The notes: a model not told the origin generated them from the letters alone. A stretch of 64,000 nucleotides of DNA from Limnephilus marmoratus (GCA_917880885.1 OU862933.1:5937452-6001451), one strand, 5' to 3'. Positions 1 through 11,330 are shown, numbered from the stretch's first letter. Made by a program: numbers and translations.

Positions 1-941
1 ACATAAGTTTTCTTTAAACTAGTGCGGCCTGTAATGAGAGATTTTTACGCGTTTGATGAATGACACATATTGACATTATATTATGCAGAGAATTTATCAA
101 AAATAATATTTCATATCATTTTATGGGGCTAATAAAACACAAATCTGCGTCACAACTACTGAATCTAGTAATAAAATGTTCTGCCTGATATACCTATTTG
201 TAAGTCTTTGAACACTAGCGCCGTTTTCCGGAGTGGTGATAATATGAAAAAAAAATTCGTGATATTTATTTCAATTGATATTTATAAGGTTTTACCCGAT
301 TAAATTAATGGGTGTTATTTTTATTGTTTCATCTATGTGTTGCTCACGACCTGTGATAACGTGCTTAATGAGTGGTGGATACTCTCAGTATCGCCCTGGT
401 GAGAGAAAACGTTGTTGCTTGAAATGGCTTTGTTGACCAGATTTGAATAGACAGACATTTCCCAACCTTCCCTTTCTATTCTCCAAACCCTTCAGCCTTA
501 CAATATATCCTAACGGAGTATGCCAACACATAAAAAAGAAACAACGTTACCAATAATCGATAATTAATGTTTTCGCGTATTTTTCAATCTGCCTTCTATT
601 TAAATATTTTCTATAAAGTCATTGACTGTTTTCATGACTACGAATTAACTTGTGACAAGTTGTGTGAATTTTTCATTTTCCATGTTGATTTCCTTTAACC
701 CCTCAGGCTAATCTGTTCGCTTTTCGGAACTACTCATATAGGTTAGAAATATGATCTAAACGGTGTCAGAAAGAAAAAAACCAAGTTTCATATCAAAATC
801 TAAAAGTTAAAAACAAAATAATAAAAATGTACACCTTTATATACCAAAGTTTCCGACCACAATTTGAAAAAAATCTATGGAAGTTTGAGAATTTTTTATA
901 AATTATTTTTTACATGAAACGACAAAAAAGTGAGTTAACGG
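1..941. other. AT-rich intergenic DNA, nothing recognised
   Basis: No convincing open frame, RNA gene or defined transposon end was seen. Several A/T homopolymer runs are present. Confidence 0.5.
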
Positions 942-1850
942 TAACTTTTATTTTATTTTTATTTATTTATTAATCTTAAGTTAGCTCACATCTTTGTATG
1001 TGCTAATATTTTATAAAGATATAAACATTTACATTGGTTGGCAAACATAATCATTCTTTAAATATTACACATTAATAAAGACATTAATAATTGAGGTAGA
1101 AATACTTTCGTAATTCTATTTTAAACTTATTTATATTTTCTATGTCAGTAATTTCATTCGGGATGTTGTTATACAGTTGGACGGCCTGGTACATCAGAGA
1201 TTTCTGGATGCTTGATTTTTTTCTTGTCGGCAGTCTAATTTGCTTTGAATTTCTTGTCCCGTGTCCGTGTGTTTTGTTATTATAATGTATTTTTCTTTTT
1301 AGTTCCTTAGACATCATCCCCATGTTAATTTTATGTCAAAAAAATAAGTACATTCAAATACACAGTTTGCTTCACCGTCAACATATTAAGCTCTTTTAGC
1401 ATGTCTCGTATTCGTGTGTATATGTTGCGCTTAAGTATTATTCGCATTGCTTTATTTTGCAGTATTTGCATTTTTTTCATTTTCTCTTCATTGCAGAGAA
1501 AAAGAATACTTGAACAGTAATTAAAGTGTGGTGATATAATTGTATTATATATTATCTGGCATGTTTCTTTATTTACTTGGTTTCTGATTCTACCAAGAAA
1601 TGATATTTTTTTGAAATTTTTTTAATTGTGTAATCTGAATTTTTTGAGAAGTTCAATTTTGAGTCTATGATGACACCAAGATATTTAATTTCTTCCACTT
1701 TTTTTATGATTTCTCCCTTTATAGAAACCTTTGGTTCATCATGCGTATTTGTTCTACCTATATGCATCTATTTTGTCTTATTATTTACATTTAGTTTCAA
1801 TTTATTTAATTTGAGCCATTTTGACAAAGTTTCTAAGTCACTATTTATAA
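942..1850 (-). mobile_element. 3' part of a CR1/jockey-like LINE (degenerate)
   Basis: Read on the minus strand, the segment from about 1767 down to 1084 encodes the end of a non-LTR reverse transcriptase, broken by stops and at least one frameshift. The thumb motif EIKYLGVIIDSKLNF lies near 1690-1640. A conserved middle segment (YNTIISPHFNYCSS) lies near 1545-1500, and the carboxy-terminal block with AVQLYNNIPNEI ends in a stop at 1084. An A-rich tail follows at about 975-942, as expected for the 3' end of a minus-strand LINE. The catalytic domain with the YADD motif is missing, so this is a 5'-truncated dead copy. The clade is inferred from the motif pattern only. Confidence 0.75.
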
Positions 1851-3365
1851 TACATTTACCTAATAAAGTATGTACGTATTTTAATTTTTATTCGTTATCA
1901 GTAATTTTGGTTAAAAAAAAAACGAAACTTGAGCCATTTTTTAAATGTGTATTTTTATTTCGAATTATAAAACCTAAAAGCGTATTTCATCACCTTTTAA
2001 AAACAGTATTAAATTTTGCTTTCAGAAATATTTAATTTATTTGGATTTTTTGGCAAAGTGAAAATATTTTAACATTCCGACAAAATAGGCGCGACACCTG
2101 TGAGGTTAAAGGTTTGATCTATTATTGTTATTGAATACACTCTGCCGAAAAGGGTGCTAAGTAATAGCAAATTTCCGACAATAATTAAATTTTATCATAA
2201 CATCACGAATTGTGGCTGAGTTTGTTCTAGAAGTGTTGACACAGCATCATTACGCAAATAAAACTGTTTTGAAATGTGATTTGCCTAAATATATTAATTT
2301 TCCAAGACCCCCAGTCCCGTGCTCGTGGTTAGAAGTCGAACATGTAAGAATTAAATATATACATATATATAAATAGTAAATGCAATGGAATAAACTCAAG
2401 TTTTCAAGGTTAACAAACTGGAAAGAAACCGATTGAATTAATTGAATTTTTTGTGAATGTCTGTATTGTCTACATGTGTGACGTTTTCAATCCCGGTAAT
2501 AGAGAACTCCAGTCCAATTTTTTTTATTTTTTTAATGAATAATGACCTTCTCACTTAAATAACTGCATTTTTATTTTTATTTTTAGAGTTAGTTTTAATA
2601 GTTAAAATAATTGTCAAAGTTTTAATTTTTCAAGACCCCCGAAAACCACCGTGTGTTTGGTGAATCGTGTGACGTTATGACTCCTGAAAAATTACTATAG
2701 AATTGGGCAATCAGCTGATCTAGTGCCGCCATTTTGAATTTCGTTGTTTGAAGTATTCTCCCTAGAAAAAGCACGTTATAGGTGTAAATAGGCGTAAATA
2801 ATGTTTCAATAAACACAACGACTAAATCTCTATAAACAGCATGCAAATAAACGAATAAATTAATACGATGGCTTGTGTCATATCATACATTCCCATACAA
2901 TGACGTCACTTGATAGCGTGTTTTTACGACCCGATTAAAAATGGACTTTTTTTAATATTTTTTTAAAAACTCTGCGTTTAATATTATTAAATAAAACTTA
3001 TATACATTTGGAATCCGCGTTTATTGGTCTATGTGAACATATTTTTTTAAAGCCAGAATATTTTTCACTGGAGTTCTTCCTTATTGAGATTACTTGGAAT
3101 ATGTTCGGAAAAACTTCAATAAAGATTGATGTTCGTCGAGATTACAAGTTGCTTTATTTATGTTAACGTAAGGTTTACAATGAATGGAATGGAACAAACT
3201 ATTGGATTGGATTGCATCTTATTGGATTCTCTAAGAAATTTTAAAGCTCGGGAAGTCGACAACTGCGGGAGCCCAGCTGTCTATCGAGTATCATCGGCTA
3301 TTTCTGTAACTGTTCGTGCATTAGACATGATGAAAATTAACAGTCGCCATTTTCTAAGGTACTAC
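1851..3365. other. Intergenic DNA without a gene
   Basis: AT-rich sequence. A short block starting with CAAGACCCCC occurs at about 2303 and again at 2631, which suggests decayed copies of one repeat. No coding or RNA gene is supported. Confidence 0.4.
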
Positions 3366-3860
3366 TTAACCCCTGGGTAGCCAAGGGCATGTGCTAATTT
3401 GAAAAAAAGGCGCGAAAATTTTGCTTCCCGAATTTTGCTTAAATATCCGTATAAATACGAAACTGAACTGATGTTGTTATTTTCAAATAAACCTGAATAG
3501 ATATCCTACGTGAAAAAATACATTTCAAAGGTGATTGATAATAAATAAATACCTTAATATGCATTTGAAAAACGATCAAAAATGCTAAAACTCACGACTT
3601 TTCGGTTTTGACAGCCGTCTGAAGTCACAGATAAATTAATTACAAAACAACTAGAGTTGCCACATGAATGAAATCTTTTTCCCTACCTATAGGGATATTT
3701 GGCGCAAGCGATTTTGATCTTGTTTTCATACAGTTTCTTTATACATAAGGGTCAAAATCGCATATAAACAGTTTTTATTTTTGAAATTTCATAGGGGACA
3801 TCTCAAAACTACCTACACGCATCTACACTAACGACATCTGTTGAAGAATATTGAAATTAC
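3366..3860 (-). mobile_element. Decayed TTAA-flanked MITE, family T3 (inverted copy)
   Basis: Starts with TTAACCCCTGGGTAGC. Around 3700-3765 it carries the block GGCGCAAGCGATTTTGA, which in the opposite orientation is characteristic of the T3 copies at 55877-56392 and 62191-62673. The right end is not clearly defined. Confidence 0.45.
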
Positions 3861-3993
3861 ATTATTATAATCCACAATATGTATTTATTTATTAAACCGA
3901 TGAGCGTTTTCGGGAGTTTCCTTGCTTTGTCAGGGCAAAAGTTAAACAATAGCCAATTAATTTTGGTTGTTTGGTGCATGCGTTAGTAAGTAA

Positions 3994-4161
3994 GGGAACG
4001 TACCCATACTACGTGATCAATATTTTGCAATTTTTAACCCCCCCCCCCCCCCCTCCCCCCGATGACCAAAAACCTAAGCCCCCCGCCGCTCATTTGTACC
4101 AAGCGTGGTATTTTGAAGACCCCCCCCCCCTGAACGGGTCATATAGTATGGGTACGTTCCC
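3994..4161. mobile_element. 168-bp MITE with TAA target duplication
   Basis: The ends form a perfect inverted repeat starting GGGAACGTACCCATAC. The element is directly flanked by TAA at 3991-3993 and 4162-4164, the 3-bp target duplication typical of PIF/Harbinger elements. The interior holds long C runs. A second copy is at 42471-42635. Class assignment rests on TSD length only. Confidence 0.75.
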
Positions 4162-4208
4162 TAATATGAAATATTTCTGCGTAAAGCCGTACATTATATC
4201 ATACATAG

Positions 4209-4986
4209 TAGGGGAGACCCAGGCAAAGCGAATGGACCAGGCATAGCGGATGACTTGAATATTTCCGAAAATTACCACTAGAATGCGCTAATAGTCTCAC
4301 AATCGGTGTACCGCAGCGCTACCGACGCCATGACAGTGAATATTTGTCGTTTGGCAGGAACACACGCTTTTTTTGATAAAAAAACGATTTTTTTGAATTT
4401 TCTTACGATAAACGAAGGTAAGGTATTTGTGATTATTATTATTTGGTTATATTTCATGTGAAGATTAGTTTATATCATCCAATTTTTATTTGTTTCCTAT
4501 TTAAAAAACTTAGTTTAGTTATGAAATACAGCACCCACATAGTATTTTTTAACAAAATGTTATTTGATACTGCCTTGGGCAAAGCGAATAGGGCAAAGCG
4601 GATGGACCATTCGCTTTGCCAAATTATGTTGAACCATTAACAGAGGATTGGATTCAATGCAGCCAGTGTAAAAGTTGGGTTCACGAATCATGCACGTCAT
4701 ATAGTGGATATGGTTCTTACTTCTGCTACGATTGTGATTCCTAATTCTCTTTGCCCGGAGTCCAAATTCGCTTTGCCCGGGTACCCGGGCAAAGTGAACA
4801 AGACGAAGACTTTTTTTAAATTTGCATTATTTTTATAATTATAATTAATTTTACCTTTTCATTTATTTTACGTCTGAAGACAGATATTTTCTTAACATTA
4901 CTGTTTATAAAGTTTTTATGTTATGCAAACATTGTGTGTTTTATTTAATATCTCCCTTAACACATCCACTTTGCCTGGGTCTCCTA
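4209..4986. mobile_element. Pogo/Tc1-like transposon remnant with a GGCAAAG terminal motif
   Basis: The left end reads TAGGGGAGACCCAGGCAAAG and the right end is its near inverted complement (CTTTGCCTGGGTCTCCTA). TA dinucleotides sit at both edges, as expected for the Tc1/mariner/pogo superfamily. The motif GGCAAAGCGAAT or its complement recurs several times inside (about 4218, 4577, 4605, 4770, 4790), so the interior includes shuffled terminal sequence. Inside is the end of a transposase gene (4622-4744). Confidence 0.65.
4622..4744 (+). pseudogene. C-terminal PHD-like zinc finger of a pogo-type transposase
   Basis: A 40-codon open segment ending in TAA encodes the pattern CSQC, then WVHESC, then CYDC, that is CxxC, a His and Cys pair, and CxxC, matching the second half of a PHD finger. 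Many insect pogo/jerky-like DDE transposases end in such a finger after the catalytic domain (established knowledge). No DDE domain or start codon is present upstream in frame, so this is a residual tail in a deleted element. It lies between inverted copies of the GGCAAAG terminal motif, which supports the transposon origin. Confidence 0.6.
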
Positions 4987-5609
4987 TACTGCTTATCATA
5001 TTGGACAAGCAGAAAAGTAGGTATCAAAGCTATTGAATTAATAGAGTGAAGATGTGTACCGAGACAACGTGCGTGGTTTCAATAAACTATCAGTGGACAT
5101 TCTATAGCGGCCCATTCATTGCTGACGATCGTAACTCAATCTTTAATTTCCACGTCCCTTTCTTAATTTTACTCATTACGCTTATGTCAGCCTTGCATTA
5201 ATTTTCGAATCCCCACATTTTTCACACTTAGTTTTTACATACATGACTTAAGACCTAGTGTACCCGCTCAAAAAGAAAAAGATGGAGAGATATGTAAATA
5301 CGAATGTTGCAGGGAGCGCGCTAACATTAAAAACGATAATATCTAAGCGAAAATTGTGAAAATGTTTAATAAAACACGATCCGTTTAAAATAGAGCAAAA
5401 ATGTCCTGAGGAATGTCTAAAATATTGTTTAAACACTGTGTATTTTTTCATACATATAACTTGTAAAATAACGTGTTTATAATAATTTTCGGAGCATACT
5501 TTGCGATTTTGTTTATATCGGGGGAATTTGATATAATAGCCGTTTTGGTATAGGGAATATGTAGATATTATCTTCAAGAATAATAATTTTTTTAAGTATT
5601 TAAGGAAAA

Positions 5610-6304
5610 TCTATCTATCTATCTATCTATCTATCTATATAAATAAAAATGAATCGCCGAAATGTATGTACGCGTATAACTTTCGAACGACTGCACCAAA
5701 TTGGCTAATTCTTTTTTTTATGTGTTCGTTATTGTCAGGACAAGGTTTGTATAAAACTTTTGGTGAGCTCTGGCATCATGAAATTTGTATAAAAAAATTG
5801 CTATAAGTGGCACGCGAGCTGTTTGAAAACTGAATGTACGGAATGCGGGAGGGGGGGAAAGGTGGAGAGGAACTCGGGTAGGGGGTTCGCGGGAGTGGGG
5901 AGGGGAACCGGGGAGGGTGAAGAAGAACCTGGGAGTTGAGAGGGGGACCTGGGAGGGGGACCTGGGAGGGGGACCTGGGAAGGGGACCTGGGAAGGGGAT
6001 CTGGAGGGGGACGTGGGAGGGGGACTTGGGAGGGGGACCTGGGAGGGGGACCTGGGAGGGGGACCTGGGAGGCGGACCTGGGAGGGGGTAGGGGAACACG
6101 GGAGGGGGGGTTCGCGGGACGGGGGAAGAGGGGGAGTAGAGTGGGGAGAGGGAAGGTGGAGGAGACGGTGGGAACGCGGGAGGGAAAGGGGACGCAGGAG
6201 AAAAAGGGGAGGCGGAAGGGGAACGGGACGAATGGGAAAGGACACGCAGGGAGAAATTATTTCTTTATTAAATGGCATAGCAACGCATACCGGGTACCAG
6301 CTAG
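5610..6304 (+). mobile_element. Non-autonomous Helitron inserted in a MITE
   Basis: Begins with TC, directly after A, and ends with CTAG, directly before T, the Helitron signature (TC...CTRR inserted between A and T without target duplication). The uninterrupted host site is seen at 57304-57308 (GAAATATG), so the junctions are exact. The 5' part holds a (TCTA)n run and the widespread insect block ATGAATCGCCGAAATGT. The interior at 5840-6235 is a strongly purine-biased tract. No Rep/helicase gene is present. A clear 3' hairpin was not confirmed. Confidence 0.75.
5938..6095 (+). repeat. 13-bp G-rich minisatellite inside the Helitron
   Basis: About a dozen tandem units of the type ACCTGGGAGGGGG with small variants. 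A 13-bp unit keeps all three frames open, giving artificial proline-rich reading frames on the minus strand and glycine-rich ones on the plus strand. Confidence 0.85.
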
Positions 6305-6336
6305 TATGTAATAAATGAAATCCGGGACGCCGTGCC

Positions 6337-7057
6337 TTAAGAGGGCATTACCAGAGAAAACCAGAAATATGTCATTTTCAAATCAGATTTTAGACGTATT
6401 GACTCTTTTCCACAAAAAATTTTAAATGGATTTCGAAAGACTGTTCTTTTATCTAGCATTCGCGTGTAATAAATTTTTAGAATTTTTTTAAATTTTTAGT
6501 ATAATAAGGTTATTCCATAGGTCGTTGGCAGATTTGTTAAATTTTCAAAAAAGATTTTGTATTATACCACACCCATTTCAAATAATATAATCATGCAGTA
6601 AAATAAATCAATACATTATCTAGCAAACGCATGTTTTAGAATTTTAATTTTAGTTTCAATAAAATCATTAAAAAATATGTACGTACATGTGTTTCTTGAC
6701 GAAAATTGGTCCATTTGTGTATTTATTTGCGCACTTACAAACTAATATATTTCAGATTTTTTTAACATTCTTATTAAATTTAGACATTATTGAAAAATGA
6801 TAAATACTTATAATCAAAAAATAATTACAAAAAGTTCATTATTTTAATAGTTTTATCATCACGCCTTTCAGCATTTTTGGATGAAGGTATAAATTAAAGC
6901 TAATTTGGATTGAAATAAATTCGATATTGAGTTATAATTTTAAAAAGCTGGTACGGAGAATAATTAATCTTTCTCATTGTAACCGCCCTGCACGATTGTA
7001 GGAACAACTTTCGACGAAATGTGGATTTTCGTCCGCTGGCTGGTTAAACGCTCTTAA
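6337..7057. mobile_element. TTAA-flanked MITE, family T2, copy 1
   Basis: Bounded by TTAAGAG and CTCTTAA; the terminal inverted repeat matches at about 14 of 18 positions. It is closely similar over its length to 18801-19508. It sits exactly on the TTAA that ends the neighbouring T1 MITE. No coding capacity. Confidence 0.8.
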
Positions 7058-7246
7058 GGATCTCATTTCGAATGCATTCAGTCCACTTTCATGCTTCTTC
7101 TGCCAGTTCCATGCCTCACTGTCATACATCAGGGACGGTACCAGCACTCCATTATGGACTGCTAGCTTCGCTTCTTTAATCTGATTAAGTATAACACACC
7201 ACTATGTAACTGCTTTTTATGAACATGCAAGAGAGTTTTTTTTTCA

Positions 7247-7365
7247 TGAATACCGCACAAGGGTCCCAACTGCTCCCGTCTGGAGCCAGTGAGACTATGG
7301 CATTCCCAATTGGGGTATGTTGTGCGGCTGAAGGTAGTGGGGAGGGGAAGGAGATAGGAAAGAGG
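7247..7365 (+). repeat. Dispersed repeat fragment (family G)
   Basis: Contains GGGGTATGTTGTGCGGC followed by GAAGGTAGTGGGGAGG. Related fragments occur inverted at about 24870-24991 and direct at 48968-49085. Element class unknown. Confidence 0.6.
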
Positions 7366-7818
7366 ATGGTGGGAAAGTACCTGATTATTCAGATCTGGTC
7401 ACCAAACACGGCTAAAGCCATTTCAAGCAACGTTTCAATTCTGAATGGTGGTCTTCCACCAGGGCGATACTGGGAGTATCTTTCACTCTGGAATGTACCG
7501 CAAATATACTATATATTATTTTAAATGCATAAATTGTGAAATAACGCAAATAAAATTTATTTGCCACGTCGGGATTTACCGTAGAGCTTTACCGCTGGAC
7601 TACGCCGGCGTTTGAGATAGTTTTGTGATAAAGACAAAGGGAATAGTTTAAAACTTAGGTATTTTTATTATAGTTAAAAATAGAGAGCTTTAATTTAATG
7701 CCATCATAAGCCCCTTGAAATGTTTACCGCAGTTGAGTCAGGTCTATTTTCTCGACACGCTCTGCATTGAAACATTTCAATTCCGCATATATGAATGAAT
7801 GAAGTGATGAGACTAGAC

Positions 7819-8677
7819 CAGCGTTTCCCAAAAGGTGTTCCGCGGAACCCTGGGGTTCCGTAGAAGCATCACAAGGGTTCCGCGTTCCATCCGGATTGTT
7901 GCAAGGATCATTGCAAGGAAGAAACACAAATACTTTTACAGTAAACGACAAAATCTCTTCTCTTAGAAAGAAACTTGTATTCTGGATAGAATGTGTTGAA
8001 CAGAAACAGTACCATTTTTTTCTCTCTTTTAAACGAGTTTCTGGAAAAAAAGGTTGCATGGAATCTCAGATATTGAAAAATGCATTTACGAACATTTGAT
8101 GGCCCTCAACAAATCTCTGGAAGAGTATTTTCCTGAAAAAAATCTGCAGGACATTGACTGGGTACAGAATCCATTCCTAGTCCACAGGAAACGTACAGCA
8201 ACAGAGTACGAGACTTTGATAGATTTCAAATGTTCTTCTTCCTTACAACAAAAGTTTAATTCAGAAAAAACTAATCTGGATGAGTTTTGGCTTGGACTTA
8301 AAAACGAATATCCAGAAGTCGTCGAGAAGGCCATCATAGTTTTGTTACCGTTTGTGACCACTTACCGGTGTGAAACTGGTTTTTCGGCTTACGCTTACAC
8401 AAAAAACAAATACAGAAATAGACTGGATGCAGCTCCAGATCTTCGTATTCAGCTGTCTGACACAAAGCCTGATTTCAATGCTATTTTAACAAAAAAAATA
8501 AAAAGATATCACTCTTCACATTAATGTAAGTTTTACACAAAACTTTAGATCTTTCTTTTCAAGGTAAACATGAAAGTATTCAAACTACGAGTTTATCTTT
8601 TTCTTATAAAAATAGGGTTCCGCCTAGAAAAGTATGATCGATAAGGGTTCCGAGGCGAAAAAAAATTGGGATCGCTG
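7819..8677 (+). mobile_element. hAT transposon, internally deleted, with exact 8-bp TSD
   Basis: The element starts CAGCGTTTCCCAA and ends TTGGGATCGCTG, a short imperfect TIR of the CAGNG hAT type. It is flanked on both sides by the identical octamer GACTAGAC (7811-7818 and 8678-8685), the TSD length of hAT elements. The interior keeps the 3' part of a transposase gene. The 859-bp length and a frameshift show that it is non-autonomous. Confidence 0.92.
7899..8524 (+). pseudogene. hAT (ZBED5/SCAND3-like) transposase C-terminal remnant
   Basis: Two overlapping frames carry one protein. The first (to about 8045) includes NDKISSLRKKLVFWIECV, typical of the segment before the C-terminal region in ZBED5-like hAT proteins. 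The second, in another frame from about 8054 to the stop at 8522-8524, holds the hAT dimerisation region with TTYRCETGFSAYAYTKNK and KYRNRLDAAPDLRIQLS. The BED finger and most of the catalytic core are absent. The frameshift near 8050 and the truncation make it a pseudogene within the deleted hAT element. Confidence 0.85.
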
Positions 8678-8998
8678 GACTAGACTATGTTAATGTATTC
8701 TGCTTGATGAAATAAGACCTATAGAGGCTATAGAGGGTATATATAAATAAATTCTACTTACCAGGGTGGGAATATATTCTATTACTTACTAAATTTTAAT
8801 AAAGGCGGTAATGAAAAACAATACAATGATGAAATAAATCGACAAATTTTATAAGGTACTTTTTTGCCGAAACAGCTGTCACAAAAATAAAAACTAAAAT
8901 ACTAGCCGAACTCAATAATAATAACATTATTAAATTTAATTTAAATTCAATTTTTAAAAAATAAATGAGTTCTACGAATTGAATACGAAAACAAGTAA

Positions 8999-9134
8999 TC
9001 TAAAGGCGAAAGTTTGTATGGATGTATACTTTTGTTTGTATGGATTGTTACTCTTTCACGCAGAAACTACTGAACGGATTTTAAAAATTCTTGGAGTGGC
9101 GAGTGGCGCGTGCGAAGCCGGGGGCAAAAGCTAG
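8999..9134 (+). mobile_element. 136-bp Helitron-like miniature element
   Basis: Starts TCTAAAGGCGAAAG after A and ends GCTAG before T, with the block CTACTGAACGGATTTT found in many short insect Helitron-like elements. No TIR and no target duplication. Assignment is by ends and internal block only. Confidence 0.5.
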
Positions 9135-9190
9135 TATATAATATAATGATGTATATATTATAATGATAATGTGTATTACGTATATATGTT

Positions 9191-9451
9191 TTATTCTTTA
9201 ACATTATATTTTTTTGTATTATTGCCTTTTTTGTTCTTTAATCCATCTTTTAATTTTGTATCTGTTTCCTTAATTTTTCTAATCGAGTGAAAGTTGTTGA
9301 ATGCTTTTATTGCCTGATAATCGTGGTGTTTTTGTCCAAAACTTGTGTTTACTGTTGGAGTTTTTTTATGTTTTAGAAGTGAAAACATCTTTAGCACCGT
9401 TGTGATTTGAAACTCGATGAAACGATCAATAGCGACACTAAAAAGAGACAA
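9191..9451 (-). pseudogene. C-terminal fragment of a LINE reverse transcriptase
   Basis: The minus-strand open segment carries NTSFGQKHHDYQAIKAF, which resembles the corresponding part of the LINE at 34.0-36.3 kb (KTSFGQRNMKFNATKL). It ends at a stop at 9191-9193. No catalytic motifs are present. Confidence 0.5.
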
Positions 9452-10453
9452 ATACTTACACCTATAGGATTTAGCCTGCGAGAGAAAGAGATTGTATAAT
9501 CGATCTCCTCGTTATGCGGTGCGGCCTCTTGTCAACTTTAGTTTACTGAATGTTTGACTTCTACCGCGTGTGAACGCGAACTACTCACTTTTTTTGTAAG
9601 CTTGTATAGGTCTATTAATGTTAGTTTGTGTTTGTTGAAATTCGTTAATTTTTGGTTGAAAATGTAGTTTGTAGTGTTTTTTATGTATAATTTGCGAATG
9701 TCTAGTACGTCAAGTATGAAAATTTATGAAAACCGGAATGTAGTCTTCACTTCTTTCTTTTGGTAATATGTATTATTTTTCTTTTGGTTTATTTACAATT
9801 AATCTTATACTTTTACATTTCTTTCTTCTTTCTATATTGATAACAAAACATGTACGTAAAGGACACTTGTGCATAATTAATAATAATTAAATCAGTAAAT
9901 AATTAAATTGTGCGTACATTATAAATAATTAAATATTTTTGCCTGAGCTTCAGTAAATAAGATAAAGTTTTTTGGCCAGATTTTTTGATTTGTGTCCCAA
10001 ATCGGTCATTTGTAAATTAAATTTACGCCTATCAAAATGTTTCCGTCATTTGACTGTCCTAGAACGGGAGACCTTCCTAGTTGGACAGTCAAAGCTTCTT
10101 TATACTGATGTATTTTTTATAACAAAAATAAACAAACAAATAAATAAATAAATGAATAAATTAAAAAATATGATGTAAAAGAATTTTCTTCTTAAAAATA
10201 GCATATTACCCAGCTGCGTTGCAAGTACAGTATTATCTATAATAAAGGTTCCCAGAAACAAGGAAAAATACGAAATTCTTTTGCTTAATATCGATAGGTA
10301 CACAAGACCTCCATAATAATGTCGCAATAAAATTCTCTTAATAATGCGAGATTCCTGTTATTTATTCCAGAATGTAATATTCCATATTATTCGTTTGCAT
10401 TATTTGTATCATTTACTCAAGAATGTAAACAATCGAGATATTATTATTGTAGT
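9452..10453. other. Intergenic DNA without a gene
   Basis: AT-rich sequence with T/A homopolymers and a short TAAATAAA-type run near 10130-10160. Nothing coding is supported. Confidence 0.4.
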
Positions 10454-10457
10454 ATGT

Positions 10458-10872
10458 TAAAACTTCTTCTTCGATGGCGCTACAGCCCATATCGAGCTTT
10501 GGCCTCCTGCAACAGTCGCCTCCAACTCCTCCTGTCCTCAGCGGCTGACTTCCAATTTGGTACCTGGAGAAGCTGTGCTGCATCCCCTCTTACTTCGTCT
10601 TCCCACCTCAGTCTGGGTCTTCCCACTTTTCTCTTTCCACCTGGGTGTCCAGTCAAAATTCTTTTTGGGACGCGTGTATCAGGCATTCTCTGTACATGCC
10701 CAGCCCATCTCAGCCTGAGGAGTCTCATATGTGTTGAGATGCTAGGTGCCTTATATATATCATATAATTCTGTATTGTGCCGGATGCGCCACTTTTCATC
10801 TTCTTTCACGGGTCCACATATTCTTCTCAGCACTTTTCTTTCAAAAGTATCCAGCATTTCAGCCATCTTATA
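10458..10872 (-). mobile_element. 3' end of an RTE-like LINE (copy 1)
   Basis: The minus-strand frame 10866-10480 encodes the typical end of an endonuclease/reverse-transcriptase polyprotein: VLRRICGPVKED, then RLRWAGHVQRMPD and the basic GKRKVGRPRLRWEDEV block, ending in a stop at 10480. A short GAAGAAGAA tail follows, the microsatellite-type 3' end of RTE-like elements. Only the C-terminus remains. Confidence 0.8.
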
Positions 10873-10935
10873 TTAAAACTATCATAAATAAATTCTAGAC
10901 TTAGACTTACACCTATTTACAAATATTTCATTAGA

Positions 10936-11016
10936 CCGGTCAGTGGCATCGCGTTTGGTTCCCACCCGGGAGTCGCGTGTTTGATTCCTCGGCTGGCTAA
11001 TGGCTAAGTCCTCGAT
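10936..11016 (+). repeat. tRNA-derived SINE-like fragment
   Basis: Contains an A-box-like TGGCATCGCGTTTGG and a B-box-like GTGTTTGATTCCTCGG at tRNA-like spacing. A deleted relative is at about 51503-51590 (GACCGGTCAGTGG... to TAGGAGATTTTCAAAT). The RTE fragment next to it appears inserted in the SINE: the matching downstream part resumes at about 11340. Confidence 0.45.
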
Positions 11017-11330
11017 CATCATCATCATCATCATCATCACTATTGGCTCTACAACCCTTGGTGGGTCTTGGCCTCCTCAAAAGTCTTCCTCCACTCATCT
11101 CGGTTTTGTGCCAGCTCTCTCCAGTTTGGAAGCTCTAAGATAGATATGTCTTTGAGGACGTTGTCGCTCCATCTTAGTCTTGGCCTTCCTAGGCTCCTTC
11201 GCCCTATTGGTCTTGAGTTCAGCAGGGACTTTGGTGCTTGATGCTCGGTCATTCTCTCCACATGACCCAGCCACCGAAGTCTTCCCAATTTTATAAATTT
11301 TGCGACGTTTAGCTCCTTAAACAAAGTATA
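11017..11330 (-). mobile_element. 3' end of an RTE-like LINE (copy 2) with (TGA)n tail
   Basis: The minus-strand frame 11324-11049 encodes KLGRLRWLGHVERMTEH and the basic RSLGRPRLRWSDNVLKD block, homologous to but diverged from copy 1. The stop is followed by GATGATGATGATGA, the short-repeat 3' terminus usual for RTE elements. Confidence 0.8.

Larger units (their letters stand above)
5248..6340. mobile_element. TTAA-flanked MITE, family T1, split by a Helitron
   Basis: Starts TTAAGACC and ends GTGCCTTAA. Sequence 5263-5609 and 6305-6340 matches the uninterrupted copy at 56915-57347. Between the halves lies a Helitron-like insertion (5610-6304). The terminal TTAA resembles a piggyBac-type target duplication. 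Confidence 0.75.

Noticed and set aside
3971..4278. Short open frames with poly-proline over C runs
   Set aside because: They arise from homopolymer C runs inside a TAA-flanked MITE. The same applies to 42490-42699.
5718..6318. Proline-rich (minus) and glycine-rich (plus) open frames
   Set aside because: They are produced by the 13-bp G-rich minisatellite and the purine-biased Helitron interior, which keep several frames open at once. There is no conserved domain.
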